DNA of 41,870 bases from positions 1 to 41,870 of the forward strand of contig NZ_JABBOU010000027.1 of NCBI RefSeq assembly GCF_018853465.1, written 5' to 3'. Below the pieces are notes generated by a model. It worked only from the letters and a program-made list of their open reading frames with translations, ran no database searches and had not been told where the DNA came from. The translations under genes and the position numbers were made by a program. Within the stretch, counting starts at the first letter, position 1; every line of letters starts with the position of its first letter. Positions 6,247 through 15,288 of this stretch are shown in pieces. The DNA is from Acidithiobacillus montserratensis (GTDB lineage: Bacteria > Pseudomonadota > Gammaproteobacteria > Acidithiobacillales > Acidithiobacillaceae).

Positions 6247-7902
6247 ATGAAAGATGCTGCTGTCCATGTTTTGACGCAACGCCAGCGTTGCGACCTGGAA
6301 CTGCTGTTGACGGGGGCCTTTGCGCCCTTGACCGGCTTTTTGACCCAGGCCGACTGGGAATCGGTGCTGCAGTCCATGCGCCTGACCGATGGAACTCTCT
6401 GGCCCATTCCCATTGTTTTGGATGTGAGTGACGCGCTGGGCAAATCCTTGCACCCGGGAGACTGTCTGCGCCTGGAGCGCAGTGACGGAACGCCCCTGGC
6501 GGCCCTGACTGTGACTGACCTGTATCAGCCTGACAAAATGCAGGAGGCCGTAGCGGTTTATGGCAGCACCGACAGTACCCATCCCGGGGTGGCGGAACTG
6601 CTGGCTCGGGGTTCCTGGTATGTGGGCGGCAGCGTTAGCGTCTGGGACACCCATAGTCTCAGCCGCGCTGCGGCGGTGGAATTTCCCCCGGAATATCGCA
6701 CCCCCGCACAACTGCGCGAGCACTGGTCCGGGCAGCATCCGGTAGTAGCCTTTCAAACCCGCAATCCGCTGCACCGTGCCCATATTGCCGTTACCCAGGC
6801 CGGCCTGGAGCAGGCGGGCGCTGGGGCCAGACTCCTGCTGCATCCGGCCATTGGTCCGACCAAGCCCGGCGATATTGAGGCCGCTTACCGGATGCGGGTA
6901 TATCGCGCGGTACTGGATCATTATCCACAGGGTCAGGCGCTCCTGTCTCCCCTGCCTCTGGCTATGCGCATGGCTGGCCCCCGCGAAGCGCTCTGGCATG
7001 CCCTGATTCGCCGCAACTTTGGAGCGACCCATTTTATTGTCGGACGCGGCCATGCCGATCCCGGCGCCAGCAGCGGCGGTTTGTTTTATCCCGCCTTCGC
7101 CGCCCAGGAACTCTTTGCCCAACACGCGCAAGAAATGGGGATTATCGGAATTTTTCTGCCGGAATATGCCTACTCTCCGGTCCGCCAGCAATATGTGCCG
7201 GTCGGTGCAGCCAATGGCGAAGCCCTGGCAGGCATTTCCGGTACAGAACTCCGCCGGCGCCTGGCCAACCGGGAAGATATTCCGGAATGGTTTTCCCCGC
7301 CGGAGGTCATCCGGATACTGCGTCAGGCCTATCGCGGCGCCGACCGACGCGGTCTGGTCATCTGGTTTACCGGATTATCTGCCAGTGGCAAAAGCACGCT
7401 GGCCGGAATGCTGGTGCGCCAGCTGGAAGCCGAAGACGAGCGTGCCGTAACCTTGCTGGATGGCGACATCATCCGCCGTTTCCTGTCCAAGGGCTTGAGC
7501 TTCAGCCGCGAAGACCGGGACGAAAACATCCGTCGCATTGGCTTTGTGGCCAGCCTGGTGGCCCGCCATGGCGGCATTGCCGTAGTCGCCGCCATTTCTC
7601 CGTACCGTCAGGCACGGGCCGAAGCCCGCCGCCTGGTGGAAGAAGCCGGGGGACTTTTTCTGGAAGTGCATGTGGCGACCTCCCTCGCGGTCTGCGCCGA
7701 ACGCGATCCCAAAGGGCTTTATGCCAAGGCTCTGCGCGGAGAGATCACCGGATTTACGGGCGTCGATGACCCCTATGAAGAACCCGAAGATCCGGATTGC
7801 GTGGTGAATCATGCCCGGCAAGCACCGGCAGAGGCTCTGGAGAGCCTGATGAACCTGCTGCACGGTACGGGAGCCGTGACCGATCCCCTGATCCGGCGCT
7901 GA
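6247..7902 (+). CDS. sat-cysC: Bifunctional sulfate adenylyltransferase / APS kinase
   Basis: A 551-residue fusion. Residues about 1-365 are ATP sulfurylase, with FQTRNPLHRAH at 169-179 and VGRGHADPG from 265 (the ATP/sulfate-binding motifs). Residues about 370-545 are APS kinase, with the P-loop GLSASGKS at 376-383. ATP sulfurylase interconverts ATP + sulfate with APS + pyrophosphate; the kinase makes PAPS. In sulfur oxidisers the first reaction can run backward to make ATP from APS, while the kinase domain points to PAPS synthesis; the direction here cannot be decided. The start at 6247 gives the normal N-terminus of the family; longer starts overlap apt. The next gene follows after 10 bases. 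Confidence 0.93.
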   Translation: MKDAAVHVLTQRQRCDLELLLTGAFAPLTGFLTQADWESVLQSMRLTDGTLWPIPIVLDVSDALGKSLHPGDCLRLERSDGTPLAALTVTDLYQPDKMQEAVAVYGSTDSTHPGVAELLARGSWYVGGSVSVWDTHSLSRAAAVEFPPEYRTPAQLREHWSGQHPVVAFQTRNPLHRAHIAVTQAGLEQAGAGARLLLHPAIGPTKPGDIEAAYRMRVYRAVLDHYPQGQALLSPLPLAMRMAGPREALWHALIRRNFGATHFIVGRGHADPGASSGGLFYPAFAAQELFAQHAQEMGIIGIFLPEYAYSPVRQQYVPVGAANGEALAGISGTELRRRLANREDIPEWFSPPEVIRILRQAYRGADRRGLVIWFTGLSASGKSTLAGMLVRQLEAEDERAVTLLDGDIIRRFLSKGLSFSREDRDENIRRIGFVASLVARHGGIAVVAAISPYRQARAEARRLVEEAGGLFLEVHVATSLAVCAERDPKGLYAKALRGEITGFTGVDDPYEEPEDPDCVVNHARQAPAEALESLMNLLHGTGAVTDPLIRR

Positions 7903-7912
7903 AGCGTCGCTC

Positions 7913-9439
7913 ATGGATACGCTTCAGCTTGCTGCCGCTGCACAGTTTTTCCAGCAGCAACTGGCGGGACAAAACGTCCAGAAAATCTCCGTAGTAGCAG
8001 GTGGTCTATATCTGCATAGCGGTAGACAGACGCTGGCCTGCATCGTCCAGCGCGCACCCTTGGGGCTGTGGCTGACAACTGAGAGCAAGGTCTTTCAGGA
8101 TCCCGCTGCGGGTGGCCAGATGCTCCAGCAACGCCTCAAGGGCTTTGCCATAACCCATATCAAGGTACCCTGGGCGGATCGGATTGTGCGCCTGGATTTC
8201 AGCCGGGTCCATATCAGCAAAAGGGTCGATCAGTGGAGTCTGATTGCCGAGTGTTTTGGTGGCCGGGGCAATCTCGCCCTGCTCGATGCCGAGGAAAAAA
8301 TCCGCTGGGCCATGCGCTGGGATAGTCTTGACGCTGCTGCAGCGCAGCGCTTTTTGCCGGGTATCAGGTACCAAGCACCAGCACCAGCCCGTCTTTTTGC
8401 CGAAGCCCTATCTGATCCAGCGCAGTGCTTGCAGCTTATGGCACCACGCTACCGTCCCTCTACCCCTTCAGCACAGGCTTTTGTGCAGGAGCAATGGGCT
8501 GCCCGCAATGCCACGGCTTCCTGGTGGCAAACCGCCCCCCCGCAGCCACTGGTGTATCCAGTTCGCTTGCCGGACGCGCCGCCTATGGAGGCCATTCCGC
8601 CAGAAACAGCACTCCAGATGCCACTGGCTGCAGTTGCCCCAGCCCCTTCAGCGGCCGAGCAAGCCCTGTCGGCTGAAAAAAAACGTCTGGAGAAACTCAT
8701 CTACAAAATGCGTATGGATCTGCAGCAATGGGAAGCCCCCGAGCATTACCGGACGCTCGCCTTTGCCCTTTTTGCCCTGCCCGATACCATCTGCCGAAAA
8801 TCTTCGATTCAGGCGACAGACCATACCCATCCGGATGGCCTTGCGCTGAAAATCGCAGTCACACCCGGCAAACCCCTGCATCAACAGGCTCAGCAATACA
8901 TGCAAAAAGCCCTGAAAAGCCAGCGGGCCATTCAGAAAATTCACCAGCGCCTGGAGGATAGCGAAAAACTGCTCGAAGCGTTAAGGAAAAAGGGGATGGA
9001 GGTATTATCCCAACTGCAGGAGACTCGTCAGCATTCCTATACCCTGTCGCCGCAGAAAACCCTGGAGCGGACTTCGCGGATATCTACAGAAACATTTCAT
9101 CAGACGGTCGTAGCCGGTTTCAGCATCCTCTGGGGAAATAATGCCCGCGAAAACGATCGCCTGACCTTTCGCCATGCCAAGCCCTGGGATCTCTGGTTTC
9201 ATGTGCAGGATCTGGGCGGGAGTCATGTCGTTTTACACCGCAACAATGCCCAGATTCCGGTTCCGGAAGCCGTCATTACAGCGGCGGCACGTCTGGCCTT
9301 GCAATATAGCCAGTCGCGGGCCTTGAGTGCGGAAGTGGACTGGACCGAAATCCGCCATGTGCAACGCAAGCCCGGTGGTGGACCGGGTCAGGTCATCTAT
9401 CGCCAATTCCAGACCATTCGGGTGCGCCGCGACGCCTGA
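7913..9439 (+). CDS. NFACT family protein (RqcH/Rqc2-like, fibronectin-binding-like)
   Basis: A 508-residue protein with NFACT architecture. The N-terminal NFACT-N/FbpA domain covers about residues 1-210, a coiled-coil helical section about 240-390 contains many Glu/Gln/Lys heptads (SEKLLEALRKKGMEVL), and the C-terminal NFACT-R (DUF814) domain has WDLWFHVQDLGGSHVVL at about 425-441. Family knowledge: RqcH binds 50S subunits carrying stalled peptides and recruits tRNA-Ala to add C-terminal alanines that mark the chain for decay. It is the last gene of the apt/sat-cysC group, spaced 10 bases from the gene before. Confidence 0.85.
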   Translation: MDTLQLAAAAQFFQQQLAGQNVQKISVVAGGLYLHSGRQTLACIVQRAPLGLWLTTESKVFQDPAAGGQMLQQRLKGFAITHIKVPWADRIVRLDFSRVHISKRVDQWSLIAECFGGRGNLALLDAEEKIRWAMRWDSLDAAAAQRFLPGIRYQAPAPARLFAEALSDPAQCLQLMAPRYRPSTPSAQAFVQEQWAARNATASWWQTAPPQPLVYPVRLPDAPPMEAIPPETALQMPLAAVAPAPSAAEQALSAEKKRLEKLIYKMRMDLQQWEAPEHYRTLAFALFALPDTICRKSSIQATDHTHPDGLALKIAVTPGKPLHQQAQQYMQKALKSQRAIQKIHQRLEDSEKLLEALRKKGMEVLSQLQETRQHSYTLSPQKTLERTSRISTETFHQTVVAGFSILWGNNARENDRLTFRHAKPWDLWFHVQDLGGSHVVLHRNNAQIPVPEAVITAAARLALQYSQSRALSAEVDWTEIRHVQRKPGGGPGQVIYRQFQTIRVRRDA

Positions 9440-9468
9440 GCAACCCTGAGCGAAAGTCCATCTTTAAC

Positions 9469-9891
9469 TCACGCCACCTGCATACTGGAAAAGCACATCT
9501 TGGCCATTTCACAGATGGTCTGGGTACGCAACCAGTCGATCTCCTGTCGACGCAAATCGGCCCACTGCCGGTGCAGGGGGCAAGCGGTTTCATCCGCACA
9601 GACCTTCAGCCCCAGAACACAATGGGGCGACAGCGGATGCCCTTCGACAGCCTCCACGACATCAATGATGTTCAAGGTTTCTGCAGCGGGCAGGAGGACA
9701 AAGCCCCCACCCCGGCCTTTGACAGATTCCAGAAATCCGCGTTTGGCCAGATTACGCATGATTTTGGTGATACATTGAACGGGAACGCCCAGATAATCGG
9801 CGATTTCCCGGCTCAGTACCGGTTCTCCGCGCCGCTGTGCGGCAATATAAATCAGACCGCGCAGTGCTTGCTCAGTGGCTTTGCTCAATAC
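9469..9891 (-). CDS. Rrf2 family transcriptional regulator with three-cysteine cluster site
   Basis: A 140-residue regulator. The winged HTH occupies residues about 25-65 (SREIADYLGVPVQCITKIMR, then the wing GRGGGF). Three cysteines C92, C99 and C105 sit where IscR and NsrR hold an iron-sulfur cluster, so it probably senses iron-sulfur status, nitric oxide or redox state. I cannot tell IscR-like from NsrR-like use; no isc genes are nearby. The start at 9891 has AGGGG 8 bases upstream and gives the standard N-terminus. It lies downstream of HdeD on the same strand and is separated from it by the hairpin at 9932-9957. Confidence 0.85.
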   Translation of the reverse strand, partial: VLSKATEQALRGLIYIAAQRRGEPVLSREIADYLGVPVQCITKIMRNLAKRGFLESVKGRGGGFVLLPAAETLNIIDVVEAVEGHPLSPHCVLGLKVCADETACPLHRQWADLRRQEIDWLRTQTICEMAKMCFSSMQVA

Positions 9892-9931
9892 CATAGGTTT
9901 TCCCCTATCGTTTTTTATTATGTATATAACG

Positions 9932-9957
9932 AGAGCCACACCATCCGGTGCGGCTCT
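9932..9957 (-). terminator. Stem-loop between hdeD and the Rrf2 gene
   Basis: The arms AGAGCC-CACC and GGTG-GGCTCT close a 4-base loop, with one A/C mismatch. On the minus strand it lies about 75 bases after the HdeD stop and is followed by an AT-rich but broken T run, so termination is plausible but weak. Confidence 0.4.
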
Positions 9958-10029
9958 GGGTAAAGATGGTTACTGATGGGTTACTGAATGAAATGTACGA
10001 ACAGGGATCTGTCAATACTTTTCTGACGT

Positions 10030-10644
10030 TCAGGCAGAATGGGCCTGAGCTGTAGCAGCAGTACCCCCACCCATTTTCAGCAGATTACGACGCATGGCCC
10101 AGGCCATACCAAACATGGCGGCTGAAAATGCGGCTGAAAATCCGATGATGATCCAGTTATACACCGAGGGACCAGCATCGGGTGCCAGGGCGAAAATGAA
10201 TTGCAGCGCTACCGCAAGAGCCAGATAAGCCGTCGAACCGATGATCATCACCGCTTCTTTGTTGCGGACATTACGCAGTACCCATATCCCTTCAATGACG
10301 CCAACAATGGCTACCCAGGCAAAAATGGTGAGCAATGTCGGTAGCAAGTGTGCATTTTGGGAAAGGACAATAACCGCAATACCGGCAGCAATCCCAATGA
10401 CTGCCTTGATGGCAATCAATACCTTGGGACAGGCACCACTGCCCTTCTGGGCGAGGCGAATGGCGGAATAACCCCCATCAAAAAACACATAAATGGCAAA
10501 AAACCATACCAGCAGAGTCATGGTTTCACCAAAAGCAATCAGTGAAGCAATCACGAATAGTAAGGCGGCAACTCCCCGCGCAGCGAGTAACGGCCAGGAA
10601 AACAGCGTCAGGCGGGCTTGGTTGGTTGATGTTTGTGAATTCAT
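10030..10644 (-). CDS. hdeD: HdeD family acid-resistance membrane protein
   Basis: A 204-residue inner-membrane protein with about six hydrophobic helices, starting MNSQTSTNQARLTLFSWPLL. Family features include the LAARGVAALLFVIASLIAF first helix and the FFAIYVFFDGGYSAI segment. HdeD of E. coli is a membrane protein linked to acid resistance at high cell density; its biochemical action is not known. The gene fits an acidophile. AGAGGTG lies 6 bases before the ATG at 10644. It stands apart from the sox operon, whose terminator is near 10890. Confidence 0.82.
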   Translation of the reverse strand: MNSQTSTNQARLTLFSWPLLAARGVAALLFVIASLIAFGETMTLLVWFFAIYVFFDGGYSAIRLAQKGSGACPKVLIAIKAVIGIAAGIAVIVLSQNAHLLPTLLTIFAWVAIVGVIEGIWVLRNVRNKEAVMIIGSTAYLALAVALQFIFALAPDAGPSVYNWIIIGFSAAFSAAMFGMAWAMRRNLLKMGGGTAATAQAHSA

Positions 10645-10886
10645 ATCGACACCTCTTTTTATCAGCACTATTGCTCAGCATCCAATCCATGATGAATGCT
10701 TATTCATCCACATGGGATACTGTTATCTATTTTATAGCTTACGCGCCGATTAATAACAACAAAGAAATTTTTGATAACTTCGATAATATATGAATGCATT
10801 ATAAAAAGTATATTTTATTATTATAATATAGTTACGCTCTTTGTTTTTGCTTATTTTTACAACATATTGAAAAAAATCAGCATTAT
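10645..10886. other. AT-rich intergenic region, no gene seen
   Basis: About 240 bases upstream of hdeD, strongly AT-rich from about 10730 (long A/T runs and TATATTTTATTATTATAATA-like DNA). It must hold the hdeD promoter; several TATAAT-like boxes exist and none can be chosen. There is no convincing ORF. Confidence 0.6.
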
Positions 10887-10912
10887 AAAAACCTTGCCAC
10901 GGAAGACAAGGC
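10887..10912 (-). terminator. Terminator of the sox operon
   Basis: On the minus strand CCTTG (10911-10907) pairs with CAAGG (10896-10892) and is followed by TTTTT at 10891-10887. It lies 22 bases after the ccsA stop codon. Confidence 0.65.
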
Positions 10913-10933
10913 CTTTATAAGACTACCCTAACA

Positions 10934-12115
10934 TTACAGCTTGGCGTAGGAGTGAAGCCCGCCCAAAAACAAATCCACTCCGATAAAACAAAACGTGACC
11001 GTAATCAGGCTGATCGTTGCCCACCAGGCGAGTTTACGCCCCTTGTTATGCTGGCCGAAAGATTTATTACTGCGCATATGTAAATAGGCCGCATAATTGA
11101 GCCAGACAATCAATGCCCAGGTTTCCTTGGGGTCCCAGGACCAGAATCCGCCCCAGGCTTTAGCGGCCCATACCGCACCCAGAATGGTTCCGGCCGTAAA
11201 AAACAGAAAACCGAACATCACCATGGACCCCATGATGCGCTCCAGTTTGTTCAGGTCGGGCAGGCGGCTCACCAAGGCACCCCCTGTACGTTCGGCCTTT
11301 TCCTTGAGCAGATAAGCCACACCGACCATGGCGGCCAAATAAAAGTTGGCGTAGGCAATAAACTCGCAGGGCACATGCAGCTTGATCCAGAAGCTCTGCA
11401 GAGCAGGAATCACCGGCTGAATCTGATTCTGGTGATAAGCCACCCCGACCCAGACCAGAAATATATCTGCCACCAGAATCATGGGCATGGCAAAAGCACC
11501 CAGCCCGCGATTTTTACCCTGACCTTCGTAATACAAGTAGAAGAGTGCCGTGGTAGTGCAGAGCAGCACCATGGCATCGTACATATTGGTCACCGGGATA
11601 TGTCCCCAGGAGGGGTGCCCGATATAGGTCTCCTGCCAGCGGATGGCCAAACCGGCAAAGCCCAGAGCCACAGTGACCCAGGCAAAGCGATGTCCCCAGT
11701 CTCCTGCCGACTGGTGACCACTGAACAAATAACGATAATACCCGATGGCACTGATCAGGATCGCAGCACTCATCCAGTAAAACATGGAGGTACTCTGGAA
11801 GACATAATACAACGCCGCGCTATTGGCCGCCGTGTATCCGGATTGATAAAGACCTACACCAATGGCAGCAATGCCAATCACCACCAAAAACAAAATCCGG
11901 AAGGCGGGCCAGCGGATACCAAACCACATCAGCCCTGCGTACCACAGACCCAGCACAATAAACTGCCACATCCAGAAATCGGCCCTAAACAGATACCAGA
12001 CCAGAAAAGCGCCGATAGTCAGAAAAGCGGCCCAAAGCTGGGCGGCCAGACGCCCTTCGGCACGCATTCCGCCAAAGGTCAGCAGATGGCGTATTTCCGA
12101 GGTTTCAATAGACAT
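10934..12115 (-). CDS. ccsA: Cytochrome c assembly protein CcsA/ResC
   Basis: A 393-residue membrane protein with many helices and the tryptophan-rich WWD-type motif WGGFWSWDPKETWALI near residue 320, followed by LNYAAYLHMR. With ResB it forms the system II cytochrome c synthetase, which carries haem to the outside of the membrane and attaches it to CxxCH cysteines. Its presence with resB in the same operon means the three cytochromes encoded here (SoxA, SoxX and the membrane cytochrome) come with their own maturation machinery. GGGAG lies 7 bases before the ATG. Last gene of the operon, 27 bases after soxA. Confidence 0.9.
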   Translation of the reverse strand: MSIETSEIRHLLTFGGMRAEGRLAAQLWAAFLTIGAFLVWYLFRADFWMWQFIVLGLWYAGLMWFGIRWPAFRILFLVVIGIAAIGVGLYQSGYTAANSAALYYVFQSTSMFYWMSAAILISAIGYYRYLFSGHQSAGDWGHRFAWVTVALGFAGLAIRWQETYIGHPSWGHIPVTNMYDAMVLLCTTTALFYLYYEGQGKNRGLGAFAMPMILVADIFLVWVGVAYHQNQIQPVIPALQSFWIKLHVPCEFIAYANFYLAAMVGVAYLLKEKAERTGGALVSRLPDLNKLERIMGSMVMFGFLFFTAGTILGAVWAAKAWGGFWSWDPKETWALIVWLNYAAYLHMRSNKSFGQHNKGRKLAWWATISLITVTFCFIGVDLFLGGLHSYAKL

Positions 12116-12142
12116 AATGAGACTCCCATGATGAATACATGA

Positions 12143-13006
12143 TCAGGGACGATAACCCGGGACATTGATTTTTATGCCATTACTGATGTAGGACATAAAA
12201 TATTCCAGATTACGATAATTGACGCTTTCCAGCTTTTGCGGAATAGCACCCACTTTTTTATCGCAGCCCTGGAAGCGCTTTTCAAAAGTATTGACCGCCC
12301 CCCATGCCGCACGATAAGTCGGATAATGGGCGCTTTGTCCCAGTAACGGCGAGATGATCTGGGCGCGCAAATATTTACCGGCATAGGCCACATGGCAGGT
12401 CGCGCAGCTGAAATTGAGTTGCCCACGCTTCATGAAGTAATTGGCCTTGCCTTCTTCAAAGGCTTTGACCGCACCCGGCCCCTGCACTTTGATATCCACC
12501 GGCATTCCGTTGGACAGCGAAGTAAAGTAGGTATCCAGAGCGATCATGGTGGCGCTGCCATATTTCAGGGGTTGCAGATGATTTTCGACCCGACAACTAT
12601 TCAGGCGCATCTGGGTAGTGACCACCTGCCCGGTCTTGTTATCAAAATAGGGATAACTGGCTGCCACGCCTTTCCCGCCATTCTGAAAACAGGAGGCATA
12701 GCTTTTACCGTCCGGAAATTTTTTATCCCAGGCAGTTTTACCCTGGCTAAGCGTCAAGTCACCGGGATTAAATTGAATAGCCTGCTGATATTGTTGATAC
12801 ATTTCCGGGCTGAAAGCATAACTGCCCAGAGCGTATTTCTGTAGAGACATTTTCGGAAACTGTTCCTTGAAATACTGGTGAAAATCCTTGAGGGTCTGTT
12901 CAGGACCGACTTTGGTATTACCCAGATTCCACCAGTCGATGGCTTCAGCACTGCCAGCTATTCCGACCAGACTCAGCGCGGCAGCCACAATAATGAATTT
13001 TTTCAT
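12143..13006 (-). CDS. soxA: SoxA, mono-haem cytochrome c subunit of SoxAX
   Basis: A 287-residue secreted protein with a signal peptide ending near residue 22 (GSAEA). The haem motif CATCH is at 201-205, and Cys248 (QGC) is at the position of the modified cysteine ligand of the active-site haem. In the N-terminal domain the first haem motif is missing: only C106 and C138 remain, which in mono-haem SoxA proteins form a disulfide. SoxAX joins thiosulfate oxidatively to the cysteine of SoxY. AAGGAG precedes the ATG. Located between soxX and ccsA. Confidence 0.92.
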   Translation of the reverse strand: MKKFIIVAAALSLVGIAGSAEAIDWWNLGNTKVGPEQTLKDFHQYFKEQFPKMSLQKYALGSYAFSPEMYQQYQQAIQFNPGDLTLSQGKTAWDKKFPDGKSYASCFQNGGKGVAASYPYFDNKTGQVVTTQMRLNSCRVENHLQPLKYGSATMIALDTYFTSLSNGMPVDIKVQGPGAVKAFEEGKANYFMKRGQLNFSCATCHVAYAGKYLRAQIISPLLGQSAHYPTYRAAWGAVNTFEKRFQGCDKKVGAIPQKLESVNYRNLEYFMSYISNGIKINVPGYRP

Positions 13007-13036
13007 GTTTGCACTCCTTTTTTCTGAAATAGCCTA

Positions 13037-13420
13037 TCAGCCCTTGAGTGACCAGAGATAATCCGCCACCAGTTCCATCTGGTGATGGGTCAGCACCTTG
13101 TTTTTACCAAACTGGGGCATGTTGATATGGGGGATCACCTTTTCCGGGTCATACAAAAAATCCACCAGCTTTTCTTTGGTTTTGAAGATGGCTTTGAGCG
13201 GCAATACCGATAAATCGGGCCCCACATTACCAGCCATCGTTCCGCCTGGCAGTACATGACAAGCCAGACAGTTTCCTTGTGTCCGGTTAAAGGCGATGGA
13301 CTTTCCTGCAGCGATATTCTGTGCCGTAGTCATCGGTGCGGCCATGGCAGCAGTGTCCACTCCCATAAATGCAGCGGTAGCAATGATTGCAGCTGTGGCT
13401 AACCATTGAGACTTTTTCAT
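13037..13420 (-). CDS. soxX: SoxX, cytochrome c subunit of SoxAX
   Basis: A 127-residue periplasmic cytochrome with a signal peptide ending near residue 28. CLACH at 51-55 binds the haem and Met101 in NMPQFGKN is the likely sixth ligand. GPDLSVLP and MELVADYLWSL are standard for SoxX. It receives electrons from SoxA during formation of the SoxY-thiosulfate conjugate. AGGAGG lies 6 bases before the ATG, and the gap to soxA is 30 bases. Confidence 0.92.
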   Translation of the reverse strand: MKKSQWLATAAIIATAAFMGVDTAAMAAPMTTAQNIAAGKSIAFNRTQGNCLACHVLPGGTMAGNVGPDLSVLPLKAIFKTKEKLVDFLYDPEKVIPHINMPQFGKNKVLTHHQMELVADYLWSLKG

Positions 13421-13466
13421 GACAACCTCCTGTTAAAATTTTCATACGCGGTTAAAAGGTTTTTGT

Positions 13467-15278
13467 TTACAGCTTTTCCTGCAATTGCGCATTCAGATCC
13501 TCCATATCCCGATGAAAGTCCTCTTCATTCCGCGAACTATCCGCAAACAGGTTGATTCGGCTTTTTTCCTTATCCTCATCAATCTGAATCCAGATACGCC
13601 GACGCGGCACATAAAACAAAATGAATATCCCGAAAACCAGGGCAAAACAGGCGATATAGATGATTTTCATTCCCGGATACCGGGTGATTTCCAGCCCCGC
13701 TGACCAGTGCAAATCGTAATGATGAAATACCGTCAGAAAGGGTAAGGGATAGGCGCGCAACTCCTGCATGGCTTTCAGGCTCGACTGGAGAAACCAATCA
13801 CGGTCATGCACATTCAGAAAAACCCGGGTTTGGGCTTGTGCTTTATCCAGATTATGGAGAAAAACGGCTTTTGAAGCGTTCTCTCCATGCCGTGCGGCCT
13901 GTTCCAGATCATCCAGATAGGTCATGAACAAGCGAATGCCATGTTGGGGACCCTGAGGAATGGTCAGGTAATGATAGGTCGTTGAACCCATTTCACGAAA
14001 ACCAATCAGGCGATAGTCTTCGTCATGTCGTGAGAAGGGTTTCATGTAGGATTTAATCAGTATCTGAGTGTGGTCTCGATCATTATTTACCAGATAACTG
14101 ACCGTTGGGCCCATGTTGATCATGCCATGATGCGCACCCGAAGAAAGCCCCACCGCCTTACGCGGAATGACATTCTGGGTTTTGAAATCACGCAGGGAAA
14201 TGGCATATTGTGAACCAAAGGTTTTCAGGTGCTCACCCACAGCAGCGTTGATGGTAGCGGGAGGTAACCCCGGATCGGACAGTAAATAATTGTGTAGCTG
14301 CAATCTCGAGGCACTATCCGAATAACTGGACTGATAAATCTGGACACCACTCACCGACATGGGATGGTTAACCCGCACAATGCCAGTTTTGAACAATTTC
14401 CCGTCATGGTGATACAGAGAAACCGTCGAAACAAAATCTTTGGCCAGGCCATTGGAATAATGCGTCACTTTGAAGGCATCCAGGCGCAACATAAAAGGGA
14501 GGTGTTGTACCAGAAATCCATCGCCCACCAGTTCAAACATGGCATTGACGGTCTGCCCTACCGGAATGGTGATGATTCCGCGAAATGCCGAACTTGACGA
14601 AGACAACCAACTGGACTGGGGAATTTTGGAAAGTGGAAGATCAAAATTCTTTTCGGGATGCACCGTTCCCGTCCACTCCGCCCATTTCAGTGGCAAATTG
14701 GCGTTATAGATGGCACCGACACAAAACAGAATGATACCGACATGAGTCAACAGATAACCAATACGATAAAATCGTCCTTTTTGTGCAAAAAGCTGTGTTT
14801 TCCCTGCATTATCCTGGACAGGCCTGGCCTGATAACCAAAATCGCGCAAAGCGGCGACAGCGGACTGAAGGATTTCGCCGTGAGCTTTTGCTGAAGTGGA
14901 AGTGAAGTGCTCGGGCCTTTTTTGTAAAAAATGTGCTGATGGACTGGACGGCACATGACGCATTTCCCGGACCATAGGAGGCGCATTACGCAATACACAA
15001 ACGGTTGTGGAGATAATCAAAAAAGCGACAATCCCCATGTACCACCCGCAACGATACACATCATACAAATCCAGATGACCAAAAACAGTAAACCAGAATG
15101 GACCGAACTGGTGCGAATAGTCCGTGTAAACTTCCTGCTGCGGTAAAACCGTACCAATGATGGAAGCAATAGCAACAAAGAGCAGCAAATGCACTGCCAA
15201 ACGCATGGAACCCAGCACCCGGACAACTATACGGATGCTTAATGGCTCTGTATAAACAGGGGCATGGGCTTCTAACAT
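13467..15278 (-). CDS. resB: ResB-like cytochrome c biogenesis protein
   Basis: A 603-residue protein with four membrane helices: the first within about residues 25-48 (MRLAVHLLLFVAIASIIG), the next near 80-95, one near 170-190 and the last near 550-565 (IIYIACFALVFGIFILFYVP). A large periplasmic domain lies between the last two. This is the ResB/Ccs1 layout. The motif GTVLPQQEVY after the first helix is typical. It works with CcsA in haem attachment and reduction of the apocytochrome cysteines. It is slightly longer than many ResB proteins. It starts 10 bases after the membrane cytochrome gene. Confidence 0.9.
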   Translation of the reverse strand: MLEAHAPVYTEPLSIRIVVRVLGSMRLAVHLLLFVAIASIIGTVLPQQEVYTDYSHQFGPFWFTVFGHLDLYDVYRCGWYMGIVAFLIISTTVCVLRNAPPMVREMRHVPSSPSAHFLQKRPEHFTSTSAKAHGEILQSAVAALRDFGYQARPVQDNAGKTQLFAQKGRFYRIGYLLTHVGIILFCVGAIYNANLPLKWAEWTGTVHPEKNFDLPLSKIPQSSWLSSSSSAFRGIITIPVGQTVNAMFELVGDGFLVQHLPFMLRLDAFKVTHYSNGLAKDFVSTVSLYHHDGKLFKTGIVRVNHPMSVSGVQIYQSSYSDSASRLQLHNYLLSDPGLPPATINAAVGEHLKTFGSQYAISLRDFKTQNVIPRKAVGLSSGAHHGMINMGPTVSYLVNNDRDHTQILIKSYMKPFSRHDEDYRLIGFREMGSTTYHYLTIPQGPQHGIRLFMTYLDDLEQAARHGENASKAVFLHNLDKAQAQTRVFLNVHDRDWFLQSSLKAMQELRAYPLPFLTVFHHYDLHWSAGLEITRYPGMKIIYIACFALVFGIFILFYVPRRRIWIQIDEDKEKSRINLFADSSRNEEDFHRDMEDLNAQLQEKL

Positions 15279-15288
15279 GGCGCTTTAC

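Noticed and set aside
6223..7191. 322-codon minus-strand frame opposite sat-cysC
   Set aside because: Antisense shadow of a well-identified gene.
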